A stretch of 23,568 nucleotides of DNA from JBEIJQ01 sp040380145 (GCA_040380145.1 JBEIJQ010000026.1:1-23568), one strand, 5' to 3'. Counted from the first letter of the stretch, positions 7,379 through 14,529 are shown. A program made the numbers and translations. The notes: generated by a model not told the origin, from the sequence alone.

Positions 7379-8581
7379 ATGAACCGGAGAAAATTTCTTC
7401 AACAAAGCATCCTTGCCGCCGCCGGAACCTTGTTCGCCCCTCTCTTCGTGCGCGCGATCGACGGCGCCCGCCGCCCGAACGCCGGCGGCAAGCGGCTCGT
7501 GGTCGTGCAGCTTTCCGGCGGCAACGACGGCCTCAACACCGTCGTGCCGTTCGCCGATGATCTGTACCACCGTCTGCGGCCCAACATCGCCCTGCCCACC
7601 GAAAAACTTCTCCGGCTCGACGACCGACAGGCCCTCCACGTGCAGCTCGCCGCCTTGAAGGGCCTCTACGACGAGGGCCACTTGGCCGTGCTCAACTCGG
7701 TCGGCTATCCCGACCCGGACCGTTCCCATTTCCGCTCGATGGACATTTGGCACACGGCCAGCGCCGCCGACGAGTATCTCTCCACCGGCTGGTTGGGGCG
7801 TTACCTGGAAAGCGGCTGCACGGGCTGCGACAACCCGCACCACGCCATCGAAGCAGACGACGTGCTCAGTACGGCGCTCAAAGGTCATGTGCGCAGCGGT
7901 TTCGCCATCAGCGATCCGGCCCGCCTCCGTCGCGGCCTTCAAAACCCCGTCGTGCAGCACCTCGTGGAGCATCACCACGGCCACGAGCACGAAGGCAACA
8001 CCGCCTATTTGTACAAAACCCTGCTCGACACCGCCAGTTCGGTCGAATATCTCGCCGAAAAACTCCGCCCCAAGAGCCGCGTCCTGCCATCCCCTTACCC
8101 CAACTCCTTTTTTGCCAAGGATCTCCGGCAGGTGGCCGATCTCATCGCGGCCGATTGCAATGCGCGGGTCTATTATGTCTCCTTGCCCGGTTTCGACACC
8201 CACGCCAACCAGCATGCCCGGCAAGACAAGCTGCTGGGGCAGCTGGGCCAAGGGCTGGGCGCTTTCGTGGCCGATCTCAAGGCCAACGGGTTTTTGGACG
8301 ATACGCTGGTGATGGTCTTTTCCGAGTTTGGCCGTCGGGTGGCCGAAAACGGCAGCAAGGGCACCGACCACGGAGCGGCCAACAACCTGTTCCTGATCGG
8401 AGGAGCGCTCCGCCGCCAGGGCATCCTCAACCCGGCGCCCGACCTCGCGGTCCTCGACAAAGGCGACCTGCCCTACCAAGTGGATTTCCGCTCGGTATAT
8501 GCCACCATCCTCCGGAATTGGCTCGGCGCCGACGACCGGGCCGTCCTCGGACACCCAATGGAACTGCTCGATTTCGTTTGA
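7379..8581 (+). CDS. DUF1501 family protein with Tat signal
   Basis: A 400-residue DUF1501 protein. It opens with a twin-arginine signal, MNRRKFLQQSILAAAGTLF, indicating export in folded form. Family motifs are LVVVQLSGGNDGLNTVVP (about 41-58), SHFRSMDIWHTA, the metal-site-like PGFDTHANQ, MVFSEFGRR and TDHGAANNLFLIGG. The fold is related to the alkaline phosphatase/sulfatase superfamily (DUF1501 clan), and the Asp/His motifs could bind metals, but no substrate is known. A histidine-rich stretch, EHHHGHEHEGN, lies mid-protein. The start is 5 nt after the DUF1800 stop, so translation is probably linked. The pair is followed by 95 nt and then a bidirectional hairpin at 8677-8707. Confidence 0.9.
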   Translation: MNRRKFLQQSILAAAGTLFAPLFVRAIDGARRPNAGGKRLVVVQLSGGNDGLNTVVPFADDLYHRLRPNIALPTEKLLRLDDRQALHVQLAALKGLYDEGHLAVLNSVGYPDPDRSHFRSMDIWHTASAADEYLSTGWLGRYLESGCTGCDNPHHAIEADDVLSTALKGHVRSGFAISDPARLRRGLQNPVVQHLVEHHHGHEHEGNTAYLYKTLLDTASSVEYLAEKLRPKSRVLPSPYPNSFFAKDLRQVADLIAADCNARVYYVSLPGFDTHANQHARQDKLLGQLGQGLGAFVADLKANGFLDDTLVMVFSEFGRRVAENGSKGTDHGAANNLFLIGGALRRQGILNPAPDLAVLDKGDLPYQVDFRSVYATILRNWLGADDRAVLGHPMELLDFV

Positions 8582-8672
8582 GCGGCACCCGTTGTCGGGC
8601 GGCCATTACAAAGGGTTTTTTCCAACTGATCTGCTAAGGCTGCAAGTCCGGCCTTTGTGCCGTTGCCCCAAA

Positions 8673-8820
8673 ACAAAAAGGCGCCCGAACTGATTCGGGA
8701 CGCCTTTCGTCTACTCTCTCTAAACATAAGCCAATTTACAGGTCTGTGAGGCTCTATCAAATGCATACCGGGCTTGGTTGCCGAGCAGCGGCGGGAGGGA
8801 TATCGCCTTGTCTTTTGAAG
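8673..8820 (-). ncRNA. Candidate small RNA, about 150 nt, family unknown
   Basis: No convincing protein lies here, yet the minus strand has an exact -7 element (8826-8833) at one end and a strong intrinsic terminator (8677-8707) at the other. The predicted transcript can form local stems: AUA-AGCC with GGCU-UAU (one bulged G) in the middle, GGCG with CGCC nearer the 5' end, and CGUCU with AGACG as a possible closing pair. Its size is compatible with a 6S-type or phylum-specific RNA, but I do not recognise conserved bases of 6S, SRP RNA, tmRNA or RNase P RNA. The 5' end is estimated from the -7 element. It could instead be a spurious pairing of promoter and terminator. Confidence 0.45.
8677..8707 (-). 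terminator. Strong hairpin terminator, probably bidirectional
   Basis: AAAGGCG-CCGAA pairs with TTCGG-CGCCTTT around CTGA, with a small internal mismatch. The minus strand continues as TTTTTGTTTTGG, a good terminator tail for the candidate RNA. On the plus strand it could end the DUF1800-DUF1501 transcript (shorter CCTTT tail). Confidence 0.78.
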
Positions 8821-8825
8821 ACGGA

Positions 8826-8833
8826 GCAAAGGT
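8826..8833 (-). promoter_or_regulatory. -7 promoter element of the candidate small RNA
   Basis: TACCTTTG on the minus strand matches TAnnTTTG exactly. No coding start lies in a sensible position downstream; the next signal is the terminator about 120 nt away. No clear -33 TTG is visible. Confidence 0.5.
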
Positions 8834-8837
8834 AGAT

Positions 8838-8851
8838 GGCCCAGCTGGGCC
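8838..8851. repeat. Perfect 14-bp palindrome in the promoter spacer
   Basis: GGCCCAGCTGGGCC is fully self-complementary and starts 4 bp upstream of the -7 element at 8826-8833, i.e. where the -33/-7 spacer would be. It could be a repressor operator or a DNA hairpin; with no loop it is a poor RNA terminator. Confidence 0.5.
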
Positions 8852-8984
8852 GCCCTATGTGAATTTTTCAATTCATGTGACTTTATTTTTTAGGTAAATT
8901 TATTTTTTTAATTTATAAAAATATATAAAACAGTTTAATGTAAATAAAATCATACATAATTTGCAACATTTTATGTGCAAGGCC
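8852..8984. other. AT-rich gene-less spacer
   Basis: Strongly AT-rich stretch between the candidate RNA promoter and the terminator of the secreted lysyl-oxidase-like gene. It holds a small hairpin, TGAATT/AATTCA (8860-8875), and runs of A and T. I see no reading frame, tRNA or repeat that I would support. Confidence 0.6.
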
Positions 8985-9023
8985 AAAAAAGAAAACTCCC
9001 CGTCCAGCAGGACGGGGAGTTTT
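8985..9023 (-). terminator. Terminator of the lysyl-oxidase-like gene
   Basis: AAAACTCCCCGTCC pairs perfectly with GGACGGGGAGTTTT around AGCA, and the minus strand continues CTTTTTTGG. It starts 23 nt after the stop codon at 9046. Confidence 0.92.
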
Positions 9024-9045
9024 GGAAAAACCCGGAGAAGGCGGA

Positions 9046-11040
9046 TCAGTTTTTCACCAAACGGCGGGTCGTCGTGTGCTGGCCGGTGATGACCTGGATG
9101 TTGTAGAGGCCTGCGGGCAGGTGTTTCACATCGAGGGCCTTGCGGAAATTGCCCTGTACGGTTCCGAGTTGTTGTCCCATCACGCGCTTGCCCGTGGCGT
9201 CGAACAAGATCCATTCGGTCTGGGCGCGCTCGGTCGTGGAGAATTCGAGGAAGAACTCCCCGTCCGTGGGGTTGGGCTGGATCTGGAAGTATTCCATGTT
9301 GGCGGGCAGGTCGTTGGCTCCCATGCAGGGATCGACGGCCACCACGATTTCTTCGCGGGGAGAAACGCAGGTTTCGTCGGGCATTTTGACTTCCCAATCG
9401 AAGAAGTAGTAGAAATAATCTTGGCCATAGCCCGAATCGGTGATGTCGAGCACACCGGGCAAAGAATAGGGGTACGACACATTGGAGTTGCTGCGCTTGA
9501 GGTTGGGGTTGGCGGTGCATCCGAGTTCGTAGTCGGTGCCGGGCGTGAGCGGGAAGTTGAGCGTCACGCGGCTTTCGCCGGCGGGAATGTTCACCGTGGC
9601 GGATTGCAGCACGGTACCTGCGTTGTCGCGCAGTTCGATCGTGCGGTTGCCGGCGTTGTTGGCGAACACGAGCACGGAATTGAGCGTGCAGGCGGCATAG
9701 ACGGTGAAAATCTCAAATCCCGTGACTTGCGGGTTGCCGGTCGTGTACACGGTGTCGGGGCCTACGTAACCGGTGGCGCCGATGCGGGTCTCGAAGTTTT
9801 CGACCCAGTAGCTGGTCGTGGCGTTGAGTGCGGGCGTGGTGAAGGTATTGCCGCTGAACAACAGGTTGCCGCCCTGCGGGGCGTCGTACCAGTTGACCGT
9901 ACCCGCTGCGGTGGCTTCCAAAACAGCGGATTGGCCCATGCACATCAGCGTATCGCCGGCGACGGGAGCGGCGGGAGGGGCGATGTTCACCACCATGGTG
10001 TCGGTCTGGATGACGCCGCAGGGAGTGGTGACCTGGCAGGTGTAGGAACCGCTGGCGTTGGCCGGGATGGTCGGCGTGGTCTCGCCGTTCGACCACAGGT
10101 AAGAGGAGCCGATGGGAGTGACGGACAAGGTCAGGCCGTTGGCATCACAGGTGTTGGTGGGGCCGCTGGCGGCGATGTCCAGATCGGTTGCGCCGTTGGT
10201 TTGACGGGTCAGGGTGATGGGGGCCCACATCACGTTGTCGTCGTAGCGGGTTTCCATCAGGAAATGGTTGGGATCCACTTCGACCACCACGGCATAGTCG
10301 CCGTTGCAGGTGCCGGGAGGGATCGTGATGTACATCCCGTCGAGGTACTGATAATAGATATCGGTATAGCCCACGGAAATGCCCTGTTGGGTCGGGCTGC
10401 AGTTGTAGTTGCCGCCGCCGAGGCCGTTGTTGGGCAGGCCGTTGGTGATGATGTTGTCGTTGTCGTCGCGGCAATGGCCATTGTAAAATCCGCAGGTGCC
10501 GTAGTCCATCAGGCAGAAGCCCAGCTTGGCGCCGGAGCCGATGATGGGCCAGTTGAGCGGATTGGGATCGGCCGTTTGCACGCGCAGGGTGTAAACGCCC
10601 CATTCGTCGAAATGCGAGTGGCCGTGGTTGGGGTGGTAGGTCATCGAACCGGCCCAGCGCACCCAGCTGGTCATCGTGTTGCCTTCCTTGCGGTAGATGC
10701 GCTGGCGCACCAGTTGTTTGGGGGTGGAACCATCGGGGCACTGCTGCAGGCCTCCGGGAGAGTTGATGGTATCGGCACCGCACACGAAAAAGTTGGTGCC
10801 TTCAACGGTGAGCGGGCCCCAACCCACACTGGGCGTGCTCACGGAAACGCGCAACATGCCTGGTGTTTCCGGATTTTCCGTCGGGTCAACGAGCAGGTCG
10901 TAGCTGACCTTGATGTTGGGGATCAGGTCACAAGTATCGGAGCCGTCCGGGCAGTCGCAGCCCGTGGCGTTTGTCGTGGTGCATTGCGCCGACAAATAGA
11001 CGGAGCCGAAAAGCAACAGCAGGGTAAAGAGTTTTTTCAT
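9046..11040 (-). CDS. Secreted lysyl-oxidase-like protein with T9SS sorting domain
   Basis: The 664-residue protein starts with a Sec signal, MKKLFTLLLLFGSVYLSAQ. Residues about 30-280 match lysyl oxidase: YHPNHGHSH (135-143) aligns with the copper site WHSCHQHYH of human LOX, KLGFCLMD (172-179) with KASFCLED, and GYTDIY (224-229) with GCYDTY. The two residues that form the lysine tyrosylquinone cofactor are therefore kept as Lys172 and Tyr229. PNHFLMETRYDDN (257-269) matches PSYLVPESDYTNN. Next come an Ig-like region (about 300-415) and another beta-rich region (about 440-510). A type A T9SS sorting domain, FQIQPNPTDGEFFLEF to TTRRLVKN, ends the chain. LOX oxidises lysine side chains or amines with copper and O2; the substrate here is unknown. 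The ATG at 11040 sets the signal peptide; an in-frame TTG/ATG extension upstream is implausible. Confidence 0.85.
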   Translation of the reverse strand: MKKLFTLLLLFGSVYLSAQCTTTNATGCDCPDGSDTCDLIPNIKVSYDLLVDPTENPETPGMLRVSVSTPSVGWGPLTVEGTNFFVCGADTINSPGGLQQCPDGSTPKQLVRQRIYRKEGNTMTSWVRWAGSMTYHPNHGHSHFDEWGVYTLRVQTADPNPLNWPIIGSGAKLGFCLMDYGTCGFYNGHCRDDNDNIITNGLPNNGLGGGNYNCSPTQQGISVGYTDIYYQYLDGMYITIPPGTCNGDYAVVVEVDPNHFLMETRYDDNVMWAPITLTRQTNGATDLDIAASGPTNTCDANGLTLSVTPIGSSYLWSNGETTPTIPANASGSYTCQVTTPCGVIQTDTMVVNIAPPAAPVAGDTLMCMGQSAVLEATAAGTVNWYDAPQGGNLLFSGNTFTTPALNATTSYWVENFETRIGATGYVGPDTVYTTGNPQVTGFEIFTVYAACTLNSVLVFANNAGNRTIELRDNAGTVLQSATVNIPAGESRVTLNFPLTPGTDYELGCTANPNLKRSNSNVSYPYSLPGVLDITDSGYGQDYFYYFFDWEVKMPDETCVSPREEIVVAVDPCMGANDLPANMEYFQIQPNPTDGEFFLEFSTTERAQTEWILFDATGKRVMGQQLGTVQGNFRKALDVKHLPAGLYNIQVITGQHTTTRRLVKN

Positions 11041-11105
11041 GCAGAAAATAAAGGGTTTGAAAGAAGGAGTATAAATGCGAAAAGGATGTATTTGTTCACA
11101 AAACA

Positions 11106-11113
11106 CAAAATTA
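11106..11113 (-). promoter_or_regulatory. -7 promoter element for the lysyl-oxidase-like gene
   Basis: TAATTTTG on the minus strand matches TAnnTTTG exactly, 65 nt before the ATG at 11040. On the plus strand the divergent methyltransferase has only AATTTTTG (about 11148), one mismatch from consensus. Confidence 0.6.
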
Positions 11114-11171
11114 GGCCTTTTTGTGGGGCGAAGTCATTTTTTTTGGGAATTTTTGTCGTCTAAAAAGCATT

Positions 11172-12005
11172 ATGGACAATAATAACGAACCCTCGAAATA
11201 TCTGCACGGCTACTCCAAACGAGAGCAGCTGCGCCTCTTGGAACAAGCAGAGACATTGGCGCCCTTCATTTACTCGAGACTGGATTTCAGCGGTGCGCGG
11301 CGCCTGCTCGAGGTCGGCTGCGGGGTCGGTGGACAGACCCAATGGCTGCTGCGACGATATCCCGGCCTGCAAATCACCGGACTGGAGAAGGTGCCCGATC
11401 AATTGGTCCGAGCCGAACTGCTCCGGGCATCGATTCCCGAACTGTCCGACCGTTGGGATCTGCAACGGGCCGATGCGCTCGATCTCGGCGATTTCGACGG
11501 CTCAGGCTACGACACGGCCCTTTTTGTGTGGGTATTGTAGCATCTGCCCGATCCGCTCAGAGCCATCCGCGAACTGGTGCGCATGCTGCCGTCGGGAGCA
11601 AAAGTGGTGGCCACGGAGGTTTTCCAGAGCAGTTTGTTTTTGTATCCCGACTGTCCTTCGATGAAGATTTTTTGGCAAAAGACCATCGATTTCCAGCGCT
11701 CCTTGGGCGGAGATGCGGACGTAGGCCCGCGTTTGGGCGCCCTTTTCGCACAAGCCGGACTGACATCGGTGGACACTTGGATGTGCCCCATGCACTTCGA
11801 CGCGGCCCGCGACCCCGAGGGATCGAAAGCGATCCTGGCCTATTGGCGCGACCTGACGCACAGTGCTCTGCCCGCCATGGAGGCGGCCCGGGTTTCGGAC
11901 GAAACGGAATGGCGCAGCGCCGATCGGGAAATGGAATTTTTGCAGTCCTCCCCGGACGCTGTCTTCAGCTACACCTCGTTTCAAGCCGTGGGCACCGTTC
12001 CTTAA
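11172..12005 (+). pseudogene. Class I SAM methyltransferase interrupted by an amber codon
   Basis: From the ATG at 11172 the frame reads 122 residues to a TAG at 11538-11540, then continues open to the TAA at 12003-12005. Read through, it would be 277 residues. The first half has YLHGYSKREQLRLL (10-23) and the SAM motif LLEVGCGVGGQT (45-56). The break falls in TALFVWVL-stop-HLPDPLRAIREL, exactly where this family has a Glu before H-L-P-D-P (typical pattern L-E-H-L-x-D-P). A single G-to-T change (GAG to TAG) explains it. Both halves look otherwise intact, with no frameshift, so the lesion is recent, a sequencing error, or read through. TAG ends other genes here (252, 13726), so recoding is unlikely. 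The substrate is unknown. Confidence 0.85.
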
Positions 12006-12427
12006 ATACTCCCCTGCAGCCCGGAATAATAGATCAGGTACCACTTGCCGTCCCGCAGCAGAAATCGCCGCTCGGTGTAATACGCGTTCATCACGATCAG
12101 GCGTTCGACCACCATATCGCCGATTTTTTTCATTTCCTGCCGTACCTCGGCGGAATTTTCCGGAGGAGGAATCTGCTTGGGGAAATTCTCCCGGGTCAGC
12201 ACCACGGTATCGCCCCGTGTGTACAGACTGTCGAAGTCGCCCGCTACATATTTCAGCGGAAAAGCAACGCGCGAAAATTGAAATGCGGTATCGGTGAAAA
12301 AGCGTCCCAGAAACTCCGGGAAATCTTCGTTGCCGTTCTGGTCGGTGGCTATTTTGGGCGGATTGCCCGATTGGCAGGCAGCAGCCAACAACAAAAAGAG
12401 CAGAGAGAGTTGCGATAGGATTCTCAT
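12002..12427 (-). CDS. Small lipoprotein, DUF4348-like
   Basis: A 141-residue protein starting MRILSQLSLLFLLLAAACQS; the lipobox ends at Cys18, so it is a predicted lipoprotein. The body includes DFPEFLGRFFTDTAFQFSRV, FPLKYVAGDFDSLYTRGD and a final WYLIYYSGLQ strand, which resembles the DUF4348 family of Bacteroidota, some structurally related to NTF2-like domains; the family call is from memory. Function is unknown. The frame is open upstream, but the ATG at 12425-12427 gives the signal peptide. It follows the His-rich lipoprotein gene by 58 nt, probably in one transcript. Its stop codon shares the TTAA at 12002-12005 with the convergent methyltransferase gene. Confidence 0.8.
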   Translation of the reverse strand: MRILSQLSLLFLLLAAACQSGNPPKIATDQNGNEDFPEFLGRFFTDTAFQFSRVAFPLKYVAGDFDSLYTRGDTVVLTRENFPKQIPPPENSAEVRQEMKKIGDMVVERLIVMNAYYTERRFLLRDGKWYLIYYSGLQGSI

Positions 12428-12485
12428 GGGAAAATAAATTGGCGAAAAGCAACGGAGGAAAACGACTTGAAAAAACAAAAAGTAT

Positions 12486-12902
12486 TTACCTGACAGCTTG
12501 GAAGCGTTTGAGCAACTCCTCCATCTTGGTCTTGTATTCCTGTTGGACGGCCACCATGGATTCCACACTGGGCAGATCCGCATGGTCGTGGTCGTGGTCG
12601 TGTGCATGGTCATGCCCATGGTCGTGCCCGTGATCATGGCTGCTGCCGGGAATTTCGGGAATCATTTTTTGGTAATCGCGGAACTCTACGACCAAGGCCT
12701 TGAGCGATGCCGTGTCTCGGCCCGCGGCCAAGGCGGAATCCACCGCGGGAAGCAGGGCCTCGATCTGTTTTTCGACCTCCATCGCTTCTCGGTGGATTTT
12801 TTCCGCCGGAGCATAATCGGGCTTCTCGGCCTCGTTGCCGGCCGAACCACAGGAAAACACAAAAAACAAGGGAAAGAGCAGCAGTAGGGTCAGGTGTCGC
12901 AT
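12486..12902 (-). CDS. Lipoprotein with alternating His/Asp metal-binding run
   Basis: A 138-residue predicted lipoprotein: MRHLTLLLLFPLFFVFSCGS, with the acylated cysteine at position 18. Residues 19-85 are helical and acidic (EKIHREAMEVEKQIEALLPA). Residues 89-107 hold ten histidines, one at every second position, mostly separated by Asp, followed by another helix (VQQEYKTKMEELLKRFQ) to the end. Such runs bind Zn, Ni, Co or Cu with modest affinity and occur in zinc-handling proteins, but no transporter is encoded here. I do not recognise a named family. An exact promoter element lies 31 nt upstream, and it probably shares a transcript with the next lipoprotein gene. The beta-carbonic anhydrase gene is directly upstream. 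Confidence 0.82.
   Translation of the reverse strand: MRHLTLLLLFPLFFVFSCGSAGNEAEKPDYAPAEKIHREAMEVEKQIEALLPAVDSALAAGRDTASLKALVVEFRDYQKMIPEIPGSSHDHGHDHGHDHAHDHDHDHADLPSVESMVAVQQEYKTKMEELLKRFQAVR
12582..12638. repeat. 6-bp periodic repeat encoding the His/Asp run
   Basis: Near-repeats of the minus-strand hexamer CATGAC/CACGAC encode the alternating histidines of the lipoprotein at 12486-12902. Such tracts can gain or lose units by slippage, changing the number of metal ligands in steps of one. Confidence 0.7.
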
Positions 12903-12932
12903 GGCGCTTGTTGGTTTTCAACAAAATAAATT

Positions 12933-12940
12933 CAAAAATA
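12933..12940 (-). promoter_or_regulatory. -7 promoter element for the two lipoprotein genes
   Basis: TATTTTTG on the minus strand is an exact TAnnTTTG match 31 nt before the ATG at 12902 and 15 nt after the carbonic anhydrase stop. It suggests separate transcription from the carbonic anhydrase gene. No -33 TTG is obvious. Confidence 0.55.
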
Positions 12941-12955
12941 GAAATTTCTTCCCGA

Positions 12956-13600
12956 TCATTCTCCGTTTTGAATAGGGCGAAGATCATAAATTTTTCGGAT
13001 GTCCTCGATCAAGGACGGTATGTCGAGGGCCAGATCTTTCAACAGGCCCGTGCGGACATCGAAAACCCAGCCGTGCACCAAGGGAAATCCCGTCCGATAC
13101 CACGAGCGCTGCACATGGTCTATTTTGACGACATTGATGCACTGCTCTCGCACATTGAGCTCCACGAGCCGGTCAAAGCGGGCATGCTCGTCCGAAATCG
13201 CATCCAGTTCGTCTTGGTGCAGACGGTAAACATCCCGGATGGACTGCAACCAACTGTTGAGCTGCCCCATGTCCTTGGGATACAAAGCGGCCTTGACGCC
13301 GCCGCATTCGTAATGGCCGCACACTACGATGTGCTTCACCTGCAAATGCTCCACGGCATATTGCACCACGGCGTTCAGATTGTTGTCTGCGGCCACCACC
13401 AAGTTGGCCACATTGCGGTGCACGAAAATCTCCCCGGGATCGGCTCCCATCAGCTCCTCGGCCGTCACCCGGCTGTCCGAACAGCCGATGTACAGATGCT
13501 CCGGGCTTTGTCCGCCGGACAACTTGTCGAAATAATGCGGATCCCGGGCGAGCTTTTCGGCGACCCACTGTTTGTTGCTCTCGAAAAAATCTTGGAACAT
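12956..13600 (-). CDS. Beta-carbonic anhydrase
   Basis: A 214-residue beta-class carbonic anhydrase, which interconverts CO2 and bicarbonate with a zinc ion. The zinc ligands are Cys40 in GCSDSR (39-44), His96 and Cys99 in GHYECGG (95-101). The Asp42/Arg44 dyad that gates the active site is present, as are HRNVANLV (61-68) and the supporting AVEHLQVKHIVVCGH. The length matches the bacterial Can type; no signal peptide, so cytoplasmic. The ATG at 13598-13600 gives the usual MFQDFFESNKQW-like start. No terminator follows before the lipoprotein promoter 15 nt downstream. Its own promoter is not clear; TATCTTCA near 13630 is only a partial match. Confidence 0.95.
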   Translation of the reverse strand: MFQDFFESNKQWVAEKLARDPHYFDKLSGGQSPEHLYIGCSDSRVTAEELMGADPGEIFVHRNVANLVVAADNNLNAVVQYAVEHLQVKHIVVCGHYECGGVKAALYPKDMGQLNSWLQSIRDVYRLHQDELDAISDEHARFDRLVELNVREQCINVVKIDHVQRSWYRTGFPLVHGWVFDVRTGLLKDLALDIPSLIEDIRKIYDLRPIQNGE

Positions 13601-13697
13601 AAGGTTGGTATGCTTTGGCGAAAAATCGATTGAAGATAAATTATAAAACCCTGAAAAAAAATACTTTGCTCAAAAAATCGGTTTAAAAGGTGTTGGC

Positions 13698-13735
13698 AAA
13701 AAAAGGCCTTTCTTCGGGAAGCGCCCTAAGGCCTT
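13698..13735 (-). terminator. Terminator overlapping the methyltransferase stop codon
   Basis: AAGGCCTT at 13703-13710 pairs with AAGGCCTT at 13728-13735, with an inner GGG/CCC, and the minus strand continues with seven T. The TAG stop (13726-13728) lies within the hairpin. Confidence 0.75.
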
Positions 13736-14529
13736 GTAAAAACCAAGTGTGGAAAAGGCGAATCTCGAAAGCCGCACCAATGGCGGAGCCGATTCCAAAA
13801 ACTGTTGGGGGCGTATATCGAGCGATGGGGCCCAACCGCCACATCGTCCCAGGTGTGGTGGTGGTAGTGTGCCGACATTTCGGGATGCCCCTGCTCCGCA
13901 TAGTACCGACGGGAACGCTCGGCCGCTGCCTTCGCTTCTGCCGGGCCTCGGTAGATCGGACTGTCGAGCACGTGGATTTCACCCCCATCGGCAAGCAACT
14001 CGCCGAGCCGCTCCAACAGTCGGCCCAGATCGGTGAAATATTGTACGGAGGCGGCCAAATAAACCACATCGAAACCGCCCTTGCGAAACGGGAGGTCGAA
14101 CACGTCGCCGAGGACCCATTGCAGTTGCGGGCCGCCGAAAACCCGCGCGGCTTGTTGCAGTTCGGGCAGGTTGTTGTCCACCCCGACCACCGTCCCCTGG
14201 GTCCTTTGGGCCACCCGGGCGGCCAGCCAACCGTTGCCGCATCCCAGTTCCAAAGCAGTGAATGGCCGATCGCCGAAACGGCCGCGCAGGTAGGCAGACA
14301 ACCGCTCCGAAGATCGGGCGCGCAAAGCCCACTCGCCGGCGTGCTGATGCTCCCGCGGAACTTTCGGCAGACCGCGCAGCAATTCGTCTGTGCAGATACG
14401 GCCCTCTTTTTCGCGCAGAGAAACGTACGCGTCCGGGTCGCCCACGTTATTTTCCGGCAAAAAAATTTGTACCCCTTGCTCGACGGCAAGGCATGGACCA
14501 GCAAAAAACTGTGGTATGAAATCCGACAT
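13726..14529 (-). CDS. Class I SAM-dependent methyltransferase
   Basis: A 267-residue protein with a Rossmann methyltransferase core: ALELGCGNGWLAARVA (92-107) is motif I, VVGVDNN (114-120) the acidic end of strand 2, GDVFDLPF (141-148) motif II, and GGFDVVYLAASVQYF (151-165) motif III. The N-terminal 90 residues are extra and not recognised. A histidine cluster, HYHHHTWDD (221-229), lies near the C-terminus. The target is unknown; small-molecule or surface-glycan methylation would both fit. I chose the ATG at 14529; a TTG at 14550 in frame is unlikely because an exact -7 element overlaps it. It is monocistronic, ends in TAG and has its own terminator. Confidence 0.87.
   Translation of the reverse strand: MSDFIPQFFAGPCLAVEQGVQIFLPENNVGDPDAYVSLREKEGRICTDELLRGLPKVPREHQHAGEWALRARSSERLSAYLRGRFGDRPFTALELGCGNGWLAARVAQRTQGTVVGVDNNLPELQQAARVFGGPQLQWVLGDVFDLPFRKGGFDVVYLAASVQYFTDLGRLLERLGELLADGGEIHVLDSPIYRGPAEAKAAAERSRRYYAEQGHPEMSAHYHHHTWDDVAVGPHRSIYAPNSFWNRLRHWCGFRDSPFPHLVFTRP

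Noticed and set aside
8673..8820. SRP RNA, tmRNA or tRNA in the gene-less gap
   Set aside because: None of the conserved bases of the SRP domain IV loop, a tRNA-like T arm, or a cloverleaf could be found.
8473..8871. 132-codon minus-strand frame covering the candidate small RNA
   Set aside because: It starts upstream of the -7 element, runs through a strong terminator and into the DUF1501 gene, and shows no protein-like motif.
9022..11163. 713-codon plus-strand frame opposite the lysyl-oxidase-like gene
   Set aside because: Low-complexity Gly/Val/His composition with no domain; the minus strand has signal peptide, LOX motifs and a sorting domain.
11538..11540. Pyrrolysine or genome-wide amber recoding
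   Set aside because: TAG ends at least two other genes here sensibly (252 and 13726), and the family has Glu, not a special residue, at that position.
11577..12005. Second half of the methyltransferase as an independent gene starting at 11577
   Set aside because: It lies in the same frame as the first half, lacks the SAM-binding motif and continues the fold across the TAG; one broken gene is simpler.
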